From positions 2,096,393 through 2,160,392 of the forward strand of contig NZ_VMKN01000001.1 in assembly GCF_007483685.1 (NCBI RefSeq): a stretch of DNA of 64,000 nucleotides. Reading direction: 5' to 3'. The notes beneath the pieces are model-generated. The model was not told the DNA's origin and ran no database searches. It saw only the letters and a program-made list of their open reading frames with translations. Source of the stretch: Litoribacter populi (GTDB lineage Bacteria; Bacteroidota; Bacteroidia; Cytophagales; Cyclobacteriaceae). This document shows positions 16,923-26,121 of the stretch, piece after piece (position 1 is the stretch's first letter; the number at the start of each line of letters is the position of its first letter). A program made the translations under genes and the position numbers.

Positions 16923-19910
16923 ATGGGAAAACTTTACAATAGGGGATTATTGATCTGTTTTGCGCTAATGACCTTGGCATTTGATGCTTTAGGCCAGAGT
17001 GGCTTTCCCTATTGTGAACCATTTACAGGAATTGAAACCCGTGCCGCAACAAGGCTTGGAGGAAACGCTAAATTGACTGCGCCAAATCCAGATAGTGATG
17101 GAGATGGGGTTTTGCAACTTACACCTGCCCAAGGTAATCAAAACGGTTATGCATATGTAGATATACCTTTTTCTTCTAAATATGGAATAAAGACTTCGTT
17201 TGAGTTTTTTATCTATGGTGGAAATGGAGCAGATGGTATGACTTTTTTCCTTTTTGATGCAGCCATCCAAAACTTTCATCCAGGAGGCTATGGTGGATCT
17301 TTAGGGTATGCTCCCAATACTAATTCCGAAAGTAATTTAGGGCTTTCTGAAGGTTATATCGGGATTGGACTGGATGTTTATGGGAATTACGGGAACACCA
17401 TTGAAGGAAAAACGGGTGGATTTAGTACCGGAAGTACTCGTTATCAAAACAGTGTTATAATTCGTGGACCTCAATCTGATGATTACAAATTTATAAAAGG
17501 TGTAAGAACAAATAATAATGGCGATTTCAGTTTGCCACAAAACCAACGTTTTCCTCTCTCATCTGGAGGCACCGGAACCGAAAGAGTAACTTCACCCACC
17601 CAAAATGGCTATAGAAAAGCCTATTTTGAACTTCAGCCTAATCCTAATGGGGTGGGGTATTTGGTAAACATGGCTATCGAGGTCACTACTTCGACAGGTA
17701 ACCGGATTGTTGAAATTTTTAAGAACGAGCCATATCCGTATGAAGCACCGCAAAATTTGAAACTTGGATTTGCCGCATCTACTGGGGGGAGTAATAATAA
17801 CCACGAAATTAGAAATGTCATTGTAGAGGTTTCCGATGATTCAGATCTTCAAGATCCTATCGCACAGAATAAATCTGTACAGGCTTGTGATGGGGTTGTG
17901 AACATTTTTGAAATAAAAGCCACGGAAGATGTTGAGTTGTTGAATGACTCTGAAAATAATTTTGTTCGTTGTCTTCAATTAGCAGAAAACCTGGAAGACT
18001 TCCAATCTGATGATTTTGATATTTGCACCACCGAACAATGCGACCCTTCTAACCAAAATCTAAACACTTCTTACGGTGTTTTTGAGTCAGATGCAGAAGG
18101 TGGAATTATTCGTTTTACTCCAAATCCAAATTTAGTAGGGCAGGAAGTTACAATTTATTATACAGTAACTGATAATTTTGGAAAGACATCCGAGCCAAAA
18201 GCAATTCAGGTCAAAATCAACTCTTCTCCCGAAGCCATTATCACTACGGAGGATGAGACTACTTTTTATCTTGGAGATAAAGCAACTTTATCTGCAAATG
18301 TTGGGGAAGGCATTTTTTATCAATGGTATAAGGATGGAGAAATTATTCCAAACGCAACAGATTCGCAATATGAAGCTCTGGAATCTGGCAACTACCATGT
18401 CATAACTAGGAATGAGAAGGGCTGTGAAATGACTTCAAATGTCATTTCTATCACCACCAACATTCCTCCGAATATTGAAATAGACTTGGTAAAAAGGGAA
18501 TCAGAAATATGCCAAAAAGAAGGAAAAGCAGAGTTTAATATTACTAATTTATTTGAGGTTTCATATTATAGGCTAATTCGCTCAGGGCAAGAAATTCAAG
18601 CTTGGACAGAATTTGAAGGCCCTGACCTAAATCTTTCCAACCTCAGTCATGGAGAGTATACACTCTTGATTTACGATAGATATAGGAGTATTGAATTTCC
18701 GGTAGAACATAAATTCAATATAGTTGATAATAGAGATATTTCTATCGAGTTAATGTTTCAAAACATTAAGTGTTATGATGGAACTACAGGTAATATCCGA
18801 TTTAACCTAGAGAAGATGTCTGCTCCTCGGGCGATCCGAGCAAGTTACAAAGAAGTTAAAGAGGAGGGAGGAGGAGATTTTTTGGATGCAGGTATCATTT
18901 CTGAGGGAAACAATAATGTTTCAGAGTTTGTGAAATACGAAGACGGCACTACAGAATTCCCCCAAGGTGAATATATTTTTCGTATACGTAGAAATAGTGG
19001 TGGAAATAATTCCAATGCTTGCTATGTTGATTTTAACATAAAAATTCAACCCCCTTCAGAACCTCTCACCGCCTCCGTCATCCAAGAATTAGACGTTTGC
19101 CCAGTAAACCATGTCACGGTCCTTCCCGAAGGTGGCTGGGGTGAGTACACTTATGAATGGAGCAACGGTGCCACTTCTCAAACCGTGTCGGCACTATCCC
19201 CGGGTACTTATTCGGTCACTGTGACCGATAAAGAGGGTTGCTACGAGACGGTCGATAATATAATTGTCCCTGAAAATGACGCAGTGTCTATTGAACCAGA
19301 TTTTCTACAGCCTACCTGCGGCGCATCGGATGGGGCGATAAATATCACTTCTTCCAATCTTGACTATGCCCGACATGAGCTCGTGTGGCGCAAGGATGAC
19401 CCCCAAACCGGGGAGATCATCGCCGGTGATGAAACCGGGATCACGAATGTGGAAGCAGGAACATATTACCTGATCCTCAATGAGTTGGTTAATGGCAACT
19501 GTGACGAGTTTGTGAAAGAATATGAACTGAAAAGCCAGCCGACTCCCATCGAAATGGATTTTGAAGACCAGGAAATTTGCGAAGGGGAAACGGTTAGCTT
19601 TTCACCATCCATCTCCTCCGGCTCTACAGATTATCAATTCAATTGGTACCGTGACAGTGCTAAGCAGCAACCTATATCCAATGGGGATCTTGGACAGGAG
19701 GTAGTCTATACCATTCTGCCTGACGGTACCCTTAAAATTGAAGGCCTGCCTTTCTCTGAATCCGCTTACGAATACTTCGTGGATGTGTCGGGTGTGGACC
19801 TTTGCGAATCCAAGCCGGATGATATGACCAAAATCTCAGTACATGTAAAACCCAAGCCACAGGCACCCCTGGTGCAAATCAACGGTGGCTATCCCAGAAA
19901 TATAAATTAA
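16923..19910 (+). CDS. Large lectin-domain adhesin, lacks a T9SS sorting domain
   Basis: 995 residues. A signal peptide ends near 'DALGQ'. Residues about 30-300 form an L-type lectin-like fold ('GADGMTFFLFD', 'YIGIGLDVYGN', 'LGFAASTGG'). Ig/PKD-like modules follow, then an SprB-type repeat near 740-780 ('GGWGEYTYEWSNGATS', 'PGTYSVTVTDKEGC') and further Ig-like modules. The protein stops right after 'QAPLVQINGG', where another module would be expected, and has no C-terminal sorting domain. Base composition jumps from AT-rich to GC-richer at about 19050 and back at about 19895. It looks like the upstream part of a mosaic or interrupted adhesin. Confidence 0.8.
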   Translation: MGKLYNRGLLICFALMTLAFDALGQSGFPYCEPFTGIETRAATRLGGNAKLTAPNPDSDGDGVLQLTPAQGNQNGYAYVDIPFSSKYGIKTSFEFFIYGGNGADGMTFFLFDAAIQNFHPGGYGGSLGYAPNTNSESNLGLSEGYIGIGLDVYGNYGNTIEGKTGGFSTGSTRYQNSVIIRGPQSDDYKFIKGVRTNNNGDFSLPQNQRFPLSSGGTGTERVTSPTQNGYRKAYFELQPNPNGVGYLVNMAIEVTTSTGNRIVEIFKNEPYPYEAPQNLKLGFAASTGGSNNNHEIRNVIVEVSDDSDLQDPIAQNKSVQACDGVVNIFEIKATEDVELLNDSENNFVRCLQLAENLEDFQSDDFDICTTEQCDPSNQNLNTSYGVFESDAEGGIIRFTPNPNLVGQEVTIYYTVTDNFGKTSEPKAIQVKINSSPEAIITTEDETTFYLGDKATLSANVGEGIFYQWYKDGEIIPNATDSQYEALESGNYHVITRNEKGCEMTSNVISITTNIPPNIEIDLVKRESEICQKEGKAEFNITNLFEVSYYRLIRSGQEIQAWTEFEGPDLNLSNLSHGEYTLLIYDRYRSIEFPVEHKFNIVDNRDISIELMFQNIKCYDGTTGNIRFNLEKMSAPRAIRASYKEVKEEGGGDFLDAGIISEGNNNVSEFVKYEDGTTEFPQGEYIFRIRRNSGGNNSNACYVDFNIKIQPPSEPLTASVIQELDVCPVNHVTVLPEGGWGEYTYEWSNGATSQTVSALSPGTYSVTVTDKEGCYETVDNIIVPENDAVSIEPDFLQPTCGASDGAINITSSNLDYARHELVWRKDDPQTGEIIAGDETGITNVEAGTYYLILNELVNGNCDEFVKEYELKSQPTPIEMDFEDQEICEGETVSFSPSISSGSTDYQFNWYRDSAKQQPISNGDLGQEVVYTILPDGTLKIEGLPFSESAYEYFVDVSGVDLCESKPDDMTKISVHVKPKPQAPLVQINGGYPRNIN

Positions 19911-19932
19911 GAAACATTTAAAAGTACCTATT

Positions 19933-20658
19933 ATGAAAAAGCAATTTTACTTATTTATCGGAATTGTAGCGATGTTGGTTAATGCCAATGCTTTTGGCCA
20001 AACCCCAATTAGTACCTATGAAGACTTTGATGCAAAATATTCGGAAATTATTGTAGATGGAACATTTTGCTTTGGGGATAATGTGTCCTTAGAAGTAGAA
20101 CAAGATGAATCACATGATAGATATGAATGGTATTATGTAGAAGGTAATTCGCAAACCTTACTACCCGATGAAAACACTTCAACTTATACAGGAAGTTATG
20201 GTCCAGGTTATCACATTTTCCGTGTCTTGGCATTTACAGATGCAGGATGTTTTGAAGAAGAGGAAATAGGTGTCTATGTCCTTCCAGAAATCTCTGTAGA
20301 TCGAATGGATGATGAAGAATATTGTGTGAATGATTTGCCTCCTACCGATGGGTCTGAGGGTTCTATAGAATTACTTGCTGAAATTGATCAATCAGGTTTC
20401 GACGATGAATTTGAACTTTTCTACCAATGGAAAAAGAATGGAGAGGCAATTTCAGGTGCCACTAACAGTACATATATAGTTGGTTCTATAGATGACGAAA
20501 CAGAAATCGGAGTTTTTGAATATTCTGTTGATATTTCATTTGCCGTGAATGATGGGGGTTGTTTAAAAAATCACTCTATTGCTCAAATCACGGTTACTCC
20601 AGCTCCTGAGAAGCCAGAGATTCAAATTGGGACAACAGGTCACACAAGAGGTCAGTAA
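19933..20658 (+). CDS. Short secreted Ig-like adhesin fragment
   Basis: 241 residues with its own signal peptide ('AMLVNANAFGQ'). Two Ig/PKD-like modules ('YEWYYVEGNSQTLL', 'FYQWKKNGEAISGATNS') follow, and the protein ends 'PEKPEIQIGTTGHTRGQ', the same inter-module position at which the upstream gene stops. There is no T9SS sorting domain. The whole gene is AT-rich (19 G+C in the 60 bases from 20101), unlike the GC-richer DNA on both sides. It starts 23 bases after the previous stop. It is either a free-standing small adhesin or an inserted cassette. Confidence 0.7.
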   Translation: MKKQFYLFIGIVAMLVNANAFGQTPISTYEDFDAKYSEIIVDGTFCFGDNVSLEVEQDESHDRYEWYYVEGNSQTLLPDENTSTYTGSYGPGYHIFRVLAFTDAGCFEEEEIGVYVLPEISVDRMDDEEYCVNDLPPTDGSEGSIELLAEIDQSGFDDEFELFYQWKKNGEAISGATNSTYIVGSIDDETEIGVFEYSVDISFAVNDGGCLKNHSIAQITVTPAPEKPEIQIGTTGHTRGQ

Positions 20659-20708
20659 ATTAGTAAAAGTTGAGCAAAATAGCTCCATACCCCCCTTCGA
20701 TCAAAGGA

Positions 20709-21776
20709 ATGGCTTTGGCTTTCCTTATCGGAGGGGGTATGTCTTTTTCTCAAGCATTTGCCACAACTAATCAAAACCAAACTGTCCGGCTCTGCGAAGG
20801 GGAATCCATTGAGTTGACCGCAGCTGGAAAGAATGCTACAGGCTTCCAATGGCTGAGGGATGGTCAACCGATTTCGGATGCGGGACCAACCATAGAAATC
20901 ACCGAAAACGGGGTTTATGAGGTCATGACTATCAATGATCTCAACTGTAGTTCAGAAGTATCAGATGCGGTTATTGTCAACTTCCTTCCACCACCAAACC
21001 TAAGAGTTTTGCAACCTGCAGTACTATGCGAGGGTGGAAGTATTGATTTTACAGCCTCCATCGACGGGTATGACCCGGAAATTTTCGAGTACACAGTAGA
21101 GATGCCTTCTGGAAAAAAACACCGTTTGCAGGATGTTCCAGTGGTGGATGAGGGCGGGGTGTACCAAATACAGGCCAATTACAAAGATTTGGATTGCGCC
21201 TCAGTAAAGCAAAAAATCATTGTTGAAGTTTCCGATGACCCGGTACATGCCTTGTTCGATTACAAGATCAACGGTTTGGGTCAAAAAGGAGAAGTTTTAG
21301 CCAATGACGAGGTGGTCTTTGAAAGCCATTCATTAGGTGAAAATCTGAGCTATCATTGGGATTTTGGCAATGGGACAACCAGTGTTCAAAAGTCTCCGAA
21401 ATTTAAGTTTGATGAGAAAGGCCGCTATTTGGTATCCCTCACGGTAACCAATGCTTATGGTTGTACTTCATCTATGGAAATGGGAATTGAAGTTAATGAG
21501 GCTTATCTAATCATGATTCCTACTGGGTTTACACCACTGGATAAGGAAAATCAGACCTTCAAGCCGAAAATGAGAGGTGTAGCTTCTTATGAAATGTTGA
21601 TTTTCAACACATGGGGAGACCTGCTCTACGAAATGAACAGTATGGAAGATCCAGGTTGGGATGGGAAAACGAATGGCAAATTATCCCCTAATGGAAATTA
21701 TGTGTTCAAAGGAACATTTACCACGGTAGATGGCAAGCAAGTTACGAGGTCAGGTGTATTCACATTGATACGATAA
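20709..21776 (+). CDS. PKD-domain surface protein with T9SS type B C-terminal sorting domain
   Basis: 355 residues from ATG 20709, which gives a signal-like 'MALAFLIGGGMSFSQAFA'; a TTG at 20670 would add 13 residues with two Lys, so the start is uncertain. Ig-like modules ('GFQWLRDGQPISDAGP') come first, then a PKD module ('LSYHWDFGNGTTSVQKSP') and a gliding-motility C-terminal domain ('IPTGFTPLDKENQTF', 'EMLIFNTWGDLLYE', 'PNGNYVFKG'). It would be exported by T9SS with the PorP/SprF partner 8 bases downstream. It may be the true 3' end of the adhesin begun at 16923. Confidence 0.75.
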   Translation: MALAFLIGGGMSFSQAFATTNQNQTVRLCEGESIELTAAGKNATGFQWLRDGQPISDAGPTIEITENGVYEVMTINDLNCSSEVSDAVIVNFLPPPNLRVLQPAVLCEGGSIDFTASIDGYDPEIFEYTVEMPSGKKHRLQDVPVVDEGGVYQIQANYKDLDCASVKQKIIVEVSDDPVHALFDYKINGLGQKGEVLANDEVVFESHSLGENLSYHWDFGNGTTSVQKSPKFKFDEKGRYLVSLTVTNAYGCTSSMEMGIEVNEAYLIMIPTGFTPLDKENQTFKPKMRGVASYEMLIFNTWGDLLYEMNSMEDPGWDGKTNGKLSPNGNYVFKGTFTTVDGKQVTRSGVFTLIR

Positions 21777-21784
21777 GGTAGGGT

Positions 21785-22807
21785 ATGAAAAAGTTATGGA
21801 TTGTAGTCTTTCTTCTTTGTAGCATCCAGTCATATGGACAGGATGTGCAGTATTCTCAATTTTATGCTGCTCCGATGTATATGAATCCGGCTTTTGCGGG
21901 GTCAGCTGAGCTTACGCGGGTTGGACTTAATTACCGGAATCAATGGCCAGGACTGGATCATACTTTCAACTCTTACTCAGCCTATATCGATCATTATATG
22001 TTTGATATCAATAGTGGAATTGGGCTCCAGGTCAATGGGTCACAGGAAAGCATGTCTTCATTGAGTACAATGGAGGTTGGATTAGTTTATTCATATAGGT
22101 TGCAGCTAGGGTTCAATAATTTCCTGAGATTTGGCGGGCAGGTGAGTTATGTTTCTCGTGATGCCTACTTTGGGGATGTAATTCTTGGTACTCAGATGGA
22201 CATAGCCCGTGGGATTATCACCGATCGCTATGATGGGCAATTGATGGTGGACAGCCGACGGCAATTTGCTGATTTCAGCTTTGGAATGCTTTATAACAAT
22301 GAGCATGTCTGGCTGGGAATGTCAGGCCATCACCTCAATGAACCCAATATGTCCTTTTTGGATGACCAGCTGAGCGTACTGCCTATGAAGCTTTCGGCTC
22401 ATGGTGGGGTTAAGATCAATCTGCCAGATGGGACATACAACAGCTATTTGAGTCATAGCAGACAGGAACGTGCGCTGTTATTTGCCTTCAACTTTAGGCA
22501 TCAAGAGCCTTTTAATCAGCTTGAGGTGGGTTCTCAACTGTTGTTGGAACCCATCACTTTGGGATTGTGGTATAGAGGTCTTCCTGTCAAATACAGTCTG
22601 CCAAATAACGAGGCTATCATTGCTTCCTTTGGTTTCACATTTGATTCGGGTCTGGATATTGGTTACAGTTTTGATTTTAACACTTCACGGCTTGGATTGA
22701 GAAATTCTGGTGGTGCCCATGAGGTGTCTGTCCGGTATTCCTTCCTTTATGGAAATGCTAAGGATAGAAACAGGAAAAGCACCATTTTACCATGTTTTAA
22801 ATTTTAA
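21785..22807 (+). CDS. PorP/SprF family type IX secretion system membrane protein
   Basis: 340 residues with a signal peptide ending 'QSYGQ' and the family opening 'YSQFYAAPMYMNPAFAGS', followed by 'RVGLNYRNQWPGLDHTFNS' and many beta-strands. It is a fuller family member than the one at 324. It lies 8 bases after a type B adhesin gene, so the two are one operon and the protein probably anchors or exports that adhesin. Confidence 0.92.
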   Translation: MKKLWIVVFLLCSIQSYGQDVQYSQFYAAPMYMNPAFAGSAELTRVGLNYRNQWPGLDHTFNSYSAYIDHYMFDINSGIGLQVNGSQESMSSLSTMEVGLVYSYRLQLGFNNFLRFGGQVSYVSRDAYFGDVILGTQMDIARGIITDRYDGQLMVDSRRQFADFSFGMLYNNEHVWLGMSGHHLNEPNMSFLDDQLSVLPMKLSAHGGVKINLPDGTYNSYLSHSRQERALLFAFNFRHQEPFNQLEVGSQLLLEPITLGLWYRGLPVKYSLPNNEAIIASFGFTFDSGLDIGYSFDFNTSRLGLRNSGGAHEVSVRYSFLYGNAKDRNRKSTILPCFKF

Positions 22808-22843
22808 ATTTATCAATTAATTAGGTATTAAAATTGCACTTTC

Positions 22844-22878
22844 AAAACCTCCTGAGCTTTCAGGAGGTTTTATTTTTT
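22844..22878 (+). terminator. Rho-independent terminator after PorP/SprF gene
   Basis: Perfect 12-bp stem AAAACCTCCTGA / TCAGGAGGTTTT with loop GCTT, followed by a T-rich run. It lies only about 30 bases before the ku start codon. Confidence 0.85.
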
Positions 22879-22901
22879 TCACCCTTTCAACCTCAATACC
22901 T

Positions 22902-23681
22902 ATGAGATCAATATGGAATGGTTCGGTAAGCTTTGGTCTGGTATCCATCCCGATAAAGCTGTATAGTGCTACTGAGGACCGGAAATTGGACCTAGACATG
23001 CTTGACAGTGCAGACCACGCCCGTATCCGCTATAAGCGTATCAATGAAAATACAGGGGAGGAGGTTGCTTGGAAGGATATTGTCAAAGGATATAAAAATG
23101 ATGACGGTAACTATATCGTCTTGAGTGATGAAGATTTTGATCAAGCTAATGTCAAAAAGAGCAGGACTATCGAAATCGAGTCATTTATTGATTCTTCTGA
23201 TGTGGCCGATATGCTATTCAAAAAACCCTATTATTTGGAACCACAAAAGGAGGGAGGGAAATCCTACAACCTACTCAGAGATGCTTTAAAAAAAACCAAA
23301 AAACTTGGCGTTGCCACATTTGTGATGCGTCAAAAGGAGAACTTAAGCTTAATAGGAGTTTATGAAAACGCATTGGTTCTTCATGTTATTCGCTTTTCTG
23401 ATGAGATCAGGAAACCTTCAGAACTCAAATTGCCGGACACGAAGGTCACCAAAAAAGAGGTGGATATGGCCTTGAGCCTGATAGATAATTATACAGAAAA
23501 GTTTGACTTTGAGAAATTTAAAGATGTGTACAATGATCAGTTGATGAAAATCATTGAAAGTAAAAAGACTGGGAAGACGGCAAAGGTTGCCAAATTTGAA
23601 AGCAAACCTACTCCGGCCAAGGATCTTATGGCCCAACTCAAAGCCAGTTTGGATAAGAAAAAGTCAAAAAAAGCATCATAA
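22902..23681 (+). CDS. ku: Ku protein, non-homologous end joining
   Basis: 259 residues, the usual bacterial Ku length. The N-terminus 'SIWNGSVSFGLVSIPIKLYSAT' is the strong family signature, with 'RIRYKRINENTGEEVAWKDI' and the later 'YYLEPQKEGGKSYNLLRDAL' and 'VMRQKENLSLIGVYENALVL'. A Lys-rich tail (KKKSKKAS) follows the core, as in many Ku proteins. The homodimer rings broken DNA ends and recruits LigD, which is encoded 3 bases downstream. Confidence 0.96.
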   Translation: MRSIWNGSVSFGLVSIPIKLYSATEDRKLDLDMLDSADHARIRYKRINENTGEEVAWKDIVKGYKNDDGNYIVLSDEDFDQANVKKSRTIEIESFIDSSDVADMLFKKPYYLEPQKEGGKSYNLLRDALKKTKKLGVATFVMRQKENLSLIGVYENALVLHVIRFSDEIRKPSELKLPDTKVTKKEVDMALSLIDNYTEKFDFEKFKDVYNDQLMKIIESKKTGKTAKVAKFESKPTPAKDLMAQLKASLDKKKSKKAS

Positions 23682-23684
23682 TAA

Positions 23685-26093
23685 ATGGGTCTTTCAGCGT
23701 ATTTTGATAAACGAGATTTTGACAAAACACCAGAACCTAAAGGGGGAGAAGCTAAGAGTGATGAGCTGAGGTTTGTTATACAGCGCCATGAAGCTACCCG
23801 CTTGCACTATGATTTGCGGCTTGAAATGGAGGGGGTATTGAAAAGTTGGGCAGTGCCCAAAGGACCTTCCATGAACTCTGGCGACAAAAGGTTGGCTATC
23901 CATACCGAAGACCACCCATTGGATTATTTATTTTTTGAAGGTGATATACCTAAAGGTAATTATGGGGCAGGTCGGATGCGTATTTGGGACACCGGTACAT
24001 TTCAATCTGCAGGAAGCCAAACGCCAGAAGAAATGCTTAAAGCCTACCAAAAAGGTGACCTCAAGATAAAATTCAACGGTAACAAGATCAATGGTACATT
24101 TGCTTTGGTTCGAACAGACCGGGGAAAGGAAGGCAACCAGTGGCTATTGATCAAAAAGAAAGATGAACATTCTACCGATTCCCCATATGATGCTGAAGAT
24201 TTTCAGGATTTTTCTGAAAAAGGTAAAATGCCAAGTGGTTTCCTAAAACCTATGCTGGCTACCAAAACCGATAAAATCTTCAACAAAGCTGGCTGGATCT
24301 ACGAACTCAAATGGGACGGTTACCGGGCAATTGCAAGCATCCATGATGGTAAGGTGAACTTGTATTCTCGGAATGGCATTTCTTTTAACTCCAAGTTTTC
24401 CAATATTCATACAAATCTCAAACAAGTTCCCTATGACGTAGTGCTTGATGGTGAGATAGTTGCCTTGGATGAAAATGGATTGCCCATTTTTCAAGCCTTA
24501 CAAAATTATCCAGATTCAGAAGAAGGTCAACTGCGATATTATGTTTTTGATATGCTCAGGCTGAATGGCCATGATATGACTGGTTTGCCTTTACTTGAAA
24601 GGAAAAGTTTGATTCAGGAGGTGATTGAGGGAGTTGACCAGGTTGTCTATTGTGACCATTTGGAAGATATGGGCAGCGTTTTCTATGAAAAAGCTATCGA
24701 TATGGGCATGGAAGGCGTGATTGCAAAAAAAGCAAATTCCAAATATTATCCCGGAGCCCGCTCTGAGTTTTGGTTGAAAATCAAAGCTATGGAAAGCCAA
24801 GAAGCCATAATTTGTGGATATGTAATAAACAAAGGTGGGGGAGGTTTAGGCTCACTGATTCTTGGGATGTTTAAAGATAAAAAACTGGTTTACATTGGAA
24901 ACTGCGGAACCGGTTTTGGAGAAGAGGAAATAAGGAAATTATTAAAACTTTTGGACCCGATCGAAAGGGAAGAGTCACCATTTTCTTCCAAAATCAACCT
25001 AAAAGGAAGAAAAGCAATATGGGTAGCCCCGGAGTTAATCTGCGAGGTTAGTTTTACGGAATGGACCCGGTCGGGAAGTTTGAGGCACCCTGTTTACAAG
25101 GGCTTAAGGAAGGATAAAAAACCGATAGATATTACTAAGGAGAAATCAGTTTCTATAAAAACCACAAAGCAAAATTCACAGCAGGAGGATTCTAAAGGAA
25201 GCTTAGAAATAGATGGAGTCAACGTCCCCATCAGCAATTTGGAAAAAGTTTATTGGCCGGATGAGGGATATACTAAATTTGATTTGATCAACTATTACTT
25301 ACAGGTCTCTGATTTAATGCTACCCTATTTAATAGGAAGGCCTCAAAACATGCACCGCCACCCAAATGGGATCAATGGGGAGAGCTTTTATCAGAAGGAT
25401 ACCGCTGGAATTTTCCCCCATTGGATAGAAACGCTTAAGGTTCACTCCAAATCAAAAGAAGATCAGATTGAATATATGCTTTGTCAGAATGAGGCAACAT
25501 TGATCTATATGGCTAATCTTGGGTGCATAGAAATAAACCCCTGGCTTTCTCGGAAAGAAGACCTAGAGCATCCCGACATGGTTGTGATCGATCTTGACCC
25601 TAGCGACAAGAATACTTTTGAGCAGGTAATAGAAGTTGCTCAAGCCACTAAGGAAGTGCTGGAAAAAGGCAAGATTAATGGATTTTGCAAAACTTCAGGT
25701 TCTAGCGGGCTACATATCTATATTCCTTTGGATGCTGGGTATAGCTACGATGAAGCCAGAGATTTTACAAAATTGCTGTGCTATCATGTGCATGAACTTT
25801 TACCGAAGCTTACAAGTATGGAGAGAGCCGTGAAAAAGCGTAAGGATAAGATATATCTTGATTTTATGCAAAATCGAAAGGGGCAGACATTAGCAGCTCC
25901 CTATTGTGTAAGACCTGTGCCTGGAGCAAGGGTTTCCTCTCCGCTCAAATGGGAAGAGGTAAAAGTTGGTTTGAAAAAGGAAGATTTTACGATTAAGACC
26001 ATGCCAGAGAGAATCGAAAAATATGGTGATCTTTTTGAAGGGGTTTTGAATCAAAAAAACAGCATGGAGGAAGTACTTGAGAATTTGAGCTAA
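23685..26093 (+). CDS. ligD: ATP-dependent DNA ligase D (phosphoesterase-ligase-polymerase)
   Basis: 802 residues in three domains. The 3'-phosphoesterase domain (about 1-170) has 'FVIQRHEATRLHYDLRLEM' and 'DYLFFEGDIPKGNYGAG'. The ligase domain (about 180-480) has nucleotidyl Lys209 in 'LKWDGYR' and 'DVVLDGEIVALDE'. The primase-polymerase domain (about 520-800) has 'MVVIDLDPSDKNTFEQV' and 'CKTSGSSGLHIYIPL'. It processes and seals ends held by Ku. Phosphoesterase-ligase-polymerase is one of the known orders. It is operonic with ku and ends in a clear terminator. Confidence 0.96.
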   Translation: MGLSAYFDKRDFDKTPEPKGGEAKSDELRFVIQRHEATRLHYDLRLEMEGVLKSWAVPKGPSMNSGDKRLAIHTEDHPLDYLFFEGDIPKGNYGAGRMRIWDTGTFQSAGSQTPEEMLKAYQKGDLKIKFNGNKINGTFALVRTDRGKEGNQWLLIKKKDEHSTDSPYDAEDFQDFSEKGKMPSGFLKPMLATKTDKIFNKAGWIYELKWDGYRAIASIHDGKVNLYSRNGISFNSKFSNIHTNLKQVPYDVVLDGEIVALDENGLPIFQALQNYPDSEEGQLRYYVFDMLRLNGHDMTGLPLLERKSLIQEVIEGVDQVVYCDHLEDMGSVFYEKAIDMGMEGVIAKKANSKYYPGARSEFWLKIKAMESQEAIICGYVINKGGGGLGSLILGMFKDKKLVYIGNCGTGFGEEEIRKLLKLLDPIEREESPFSSKINLKGRKAIWVAPELICEVSFTEWTRSGSLRHPVYKGLRKDKKPIDITKEKSVSIKTTKQNSQQEDSKGSLEIDGVNVPISNLEKVYWPDEGYTKFDLINYYLQVSDLMLPYLIGRPQNMHRHPNGINGESFYQKDTAGIFPHWIETLKVHSKSKEDQIEYMLCQNEATLIYMANLGCIEINPWLSRKEDLEHPDMVVIDLDPSDKNTFEQVIEVAQATKEVLEKGKINGFCKTSGSSGLHIYIPLDAGYSYDEARDFTKLLCYHVHELLPKLTSMERAVKKRKDKIYLDFMQNRKGQTLAAPYCVRPVPGARVSSPLKWEEVKVGLKKEDFTIKTMPERIEKYGDLFEGVLNQKNSMEEVLENLS

Positions 26094-26119
26094 AAAAAGC
26101 CGGGTTTCCCCGGCTTTTT
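26094..26119. terminator. Bidirectional terminator (ligD / sugar dehydrogenase)
   Basis: Perfect stem AAAAAGCCGGG / CCCGGCTTTTT with loop TTTC between two convergent genes. Confidence 0.88.
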
Positions 26120-26121
26120 AA

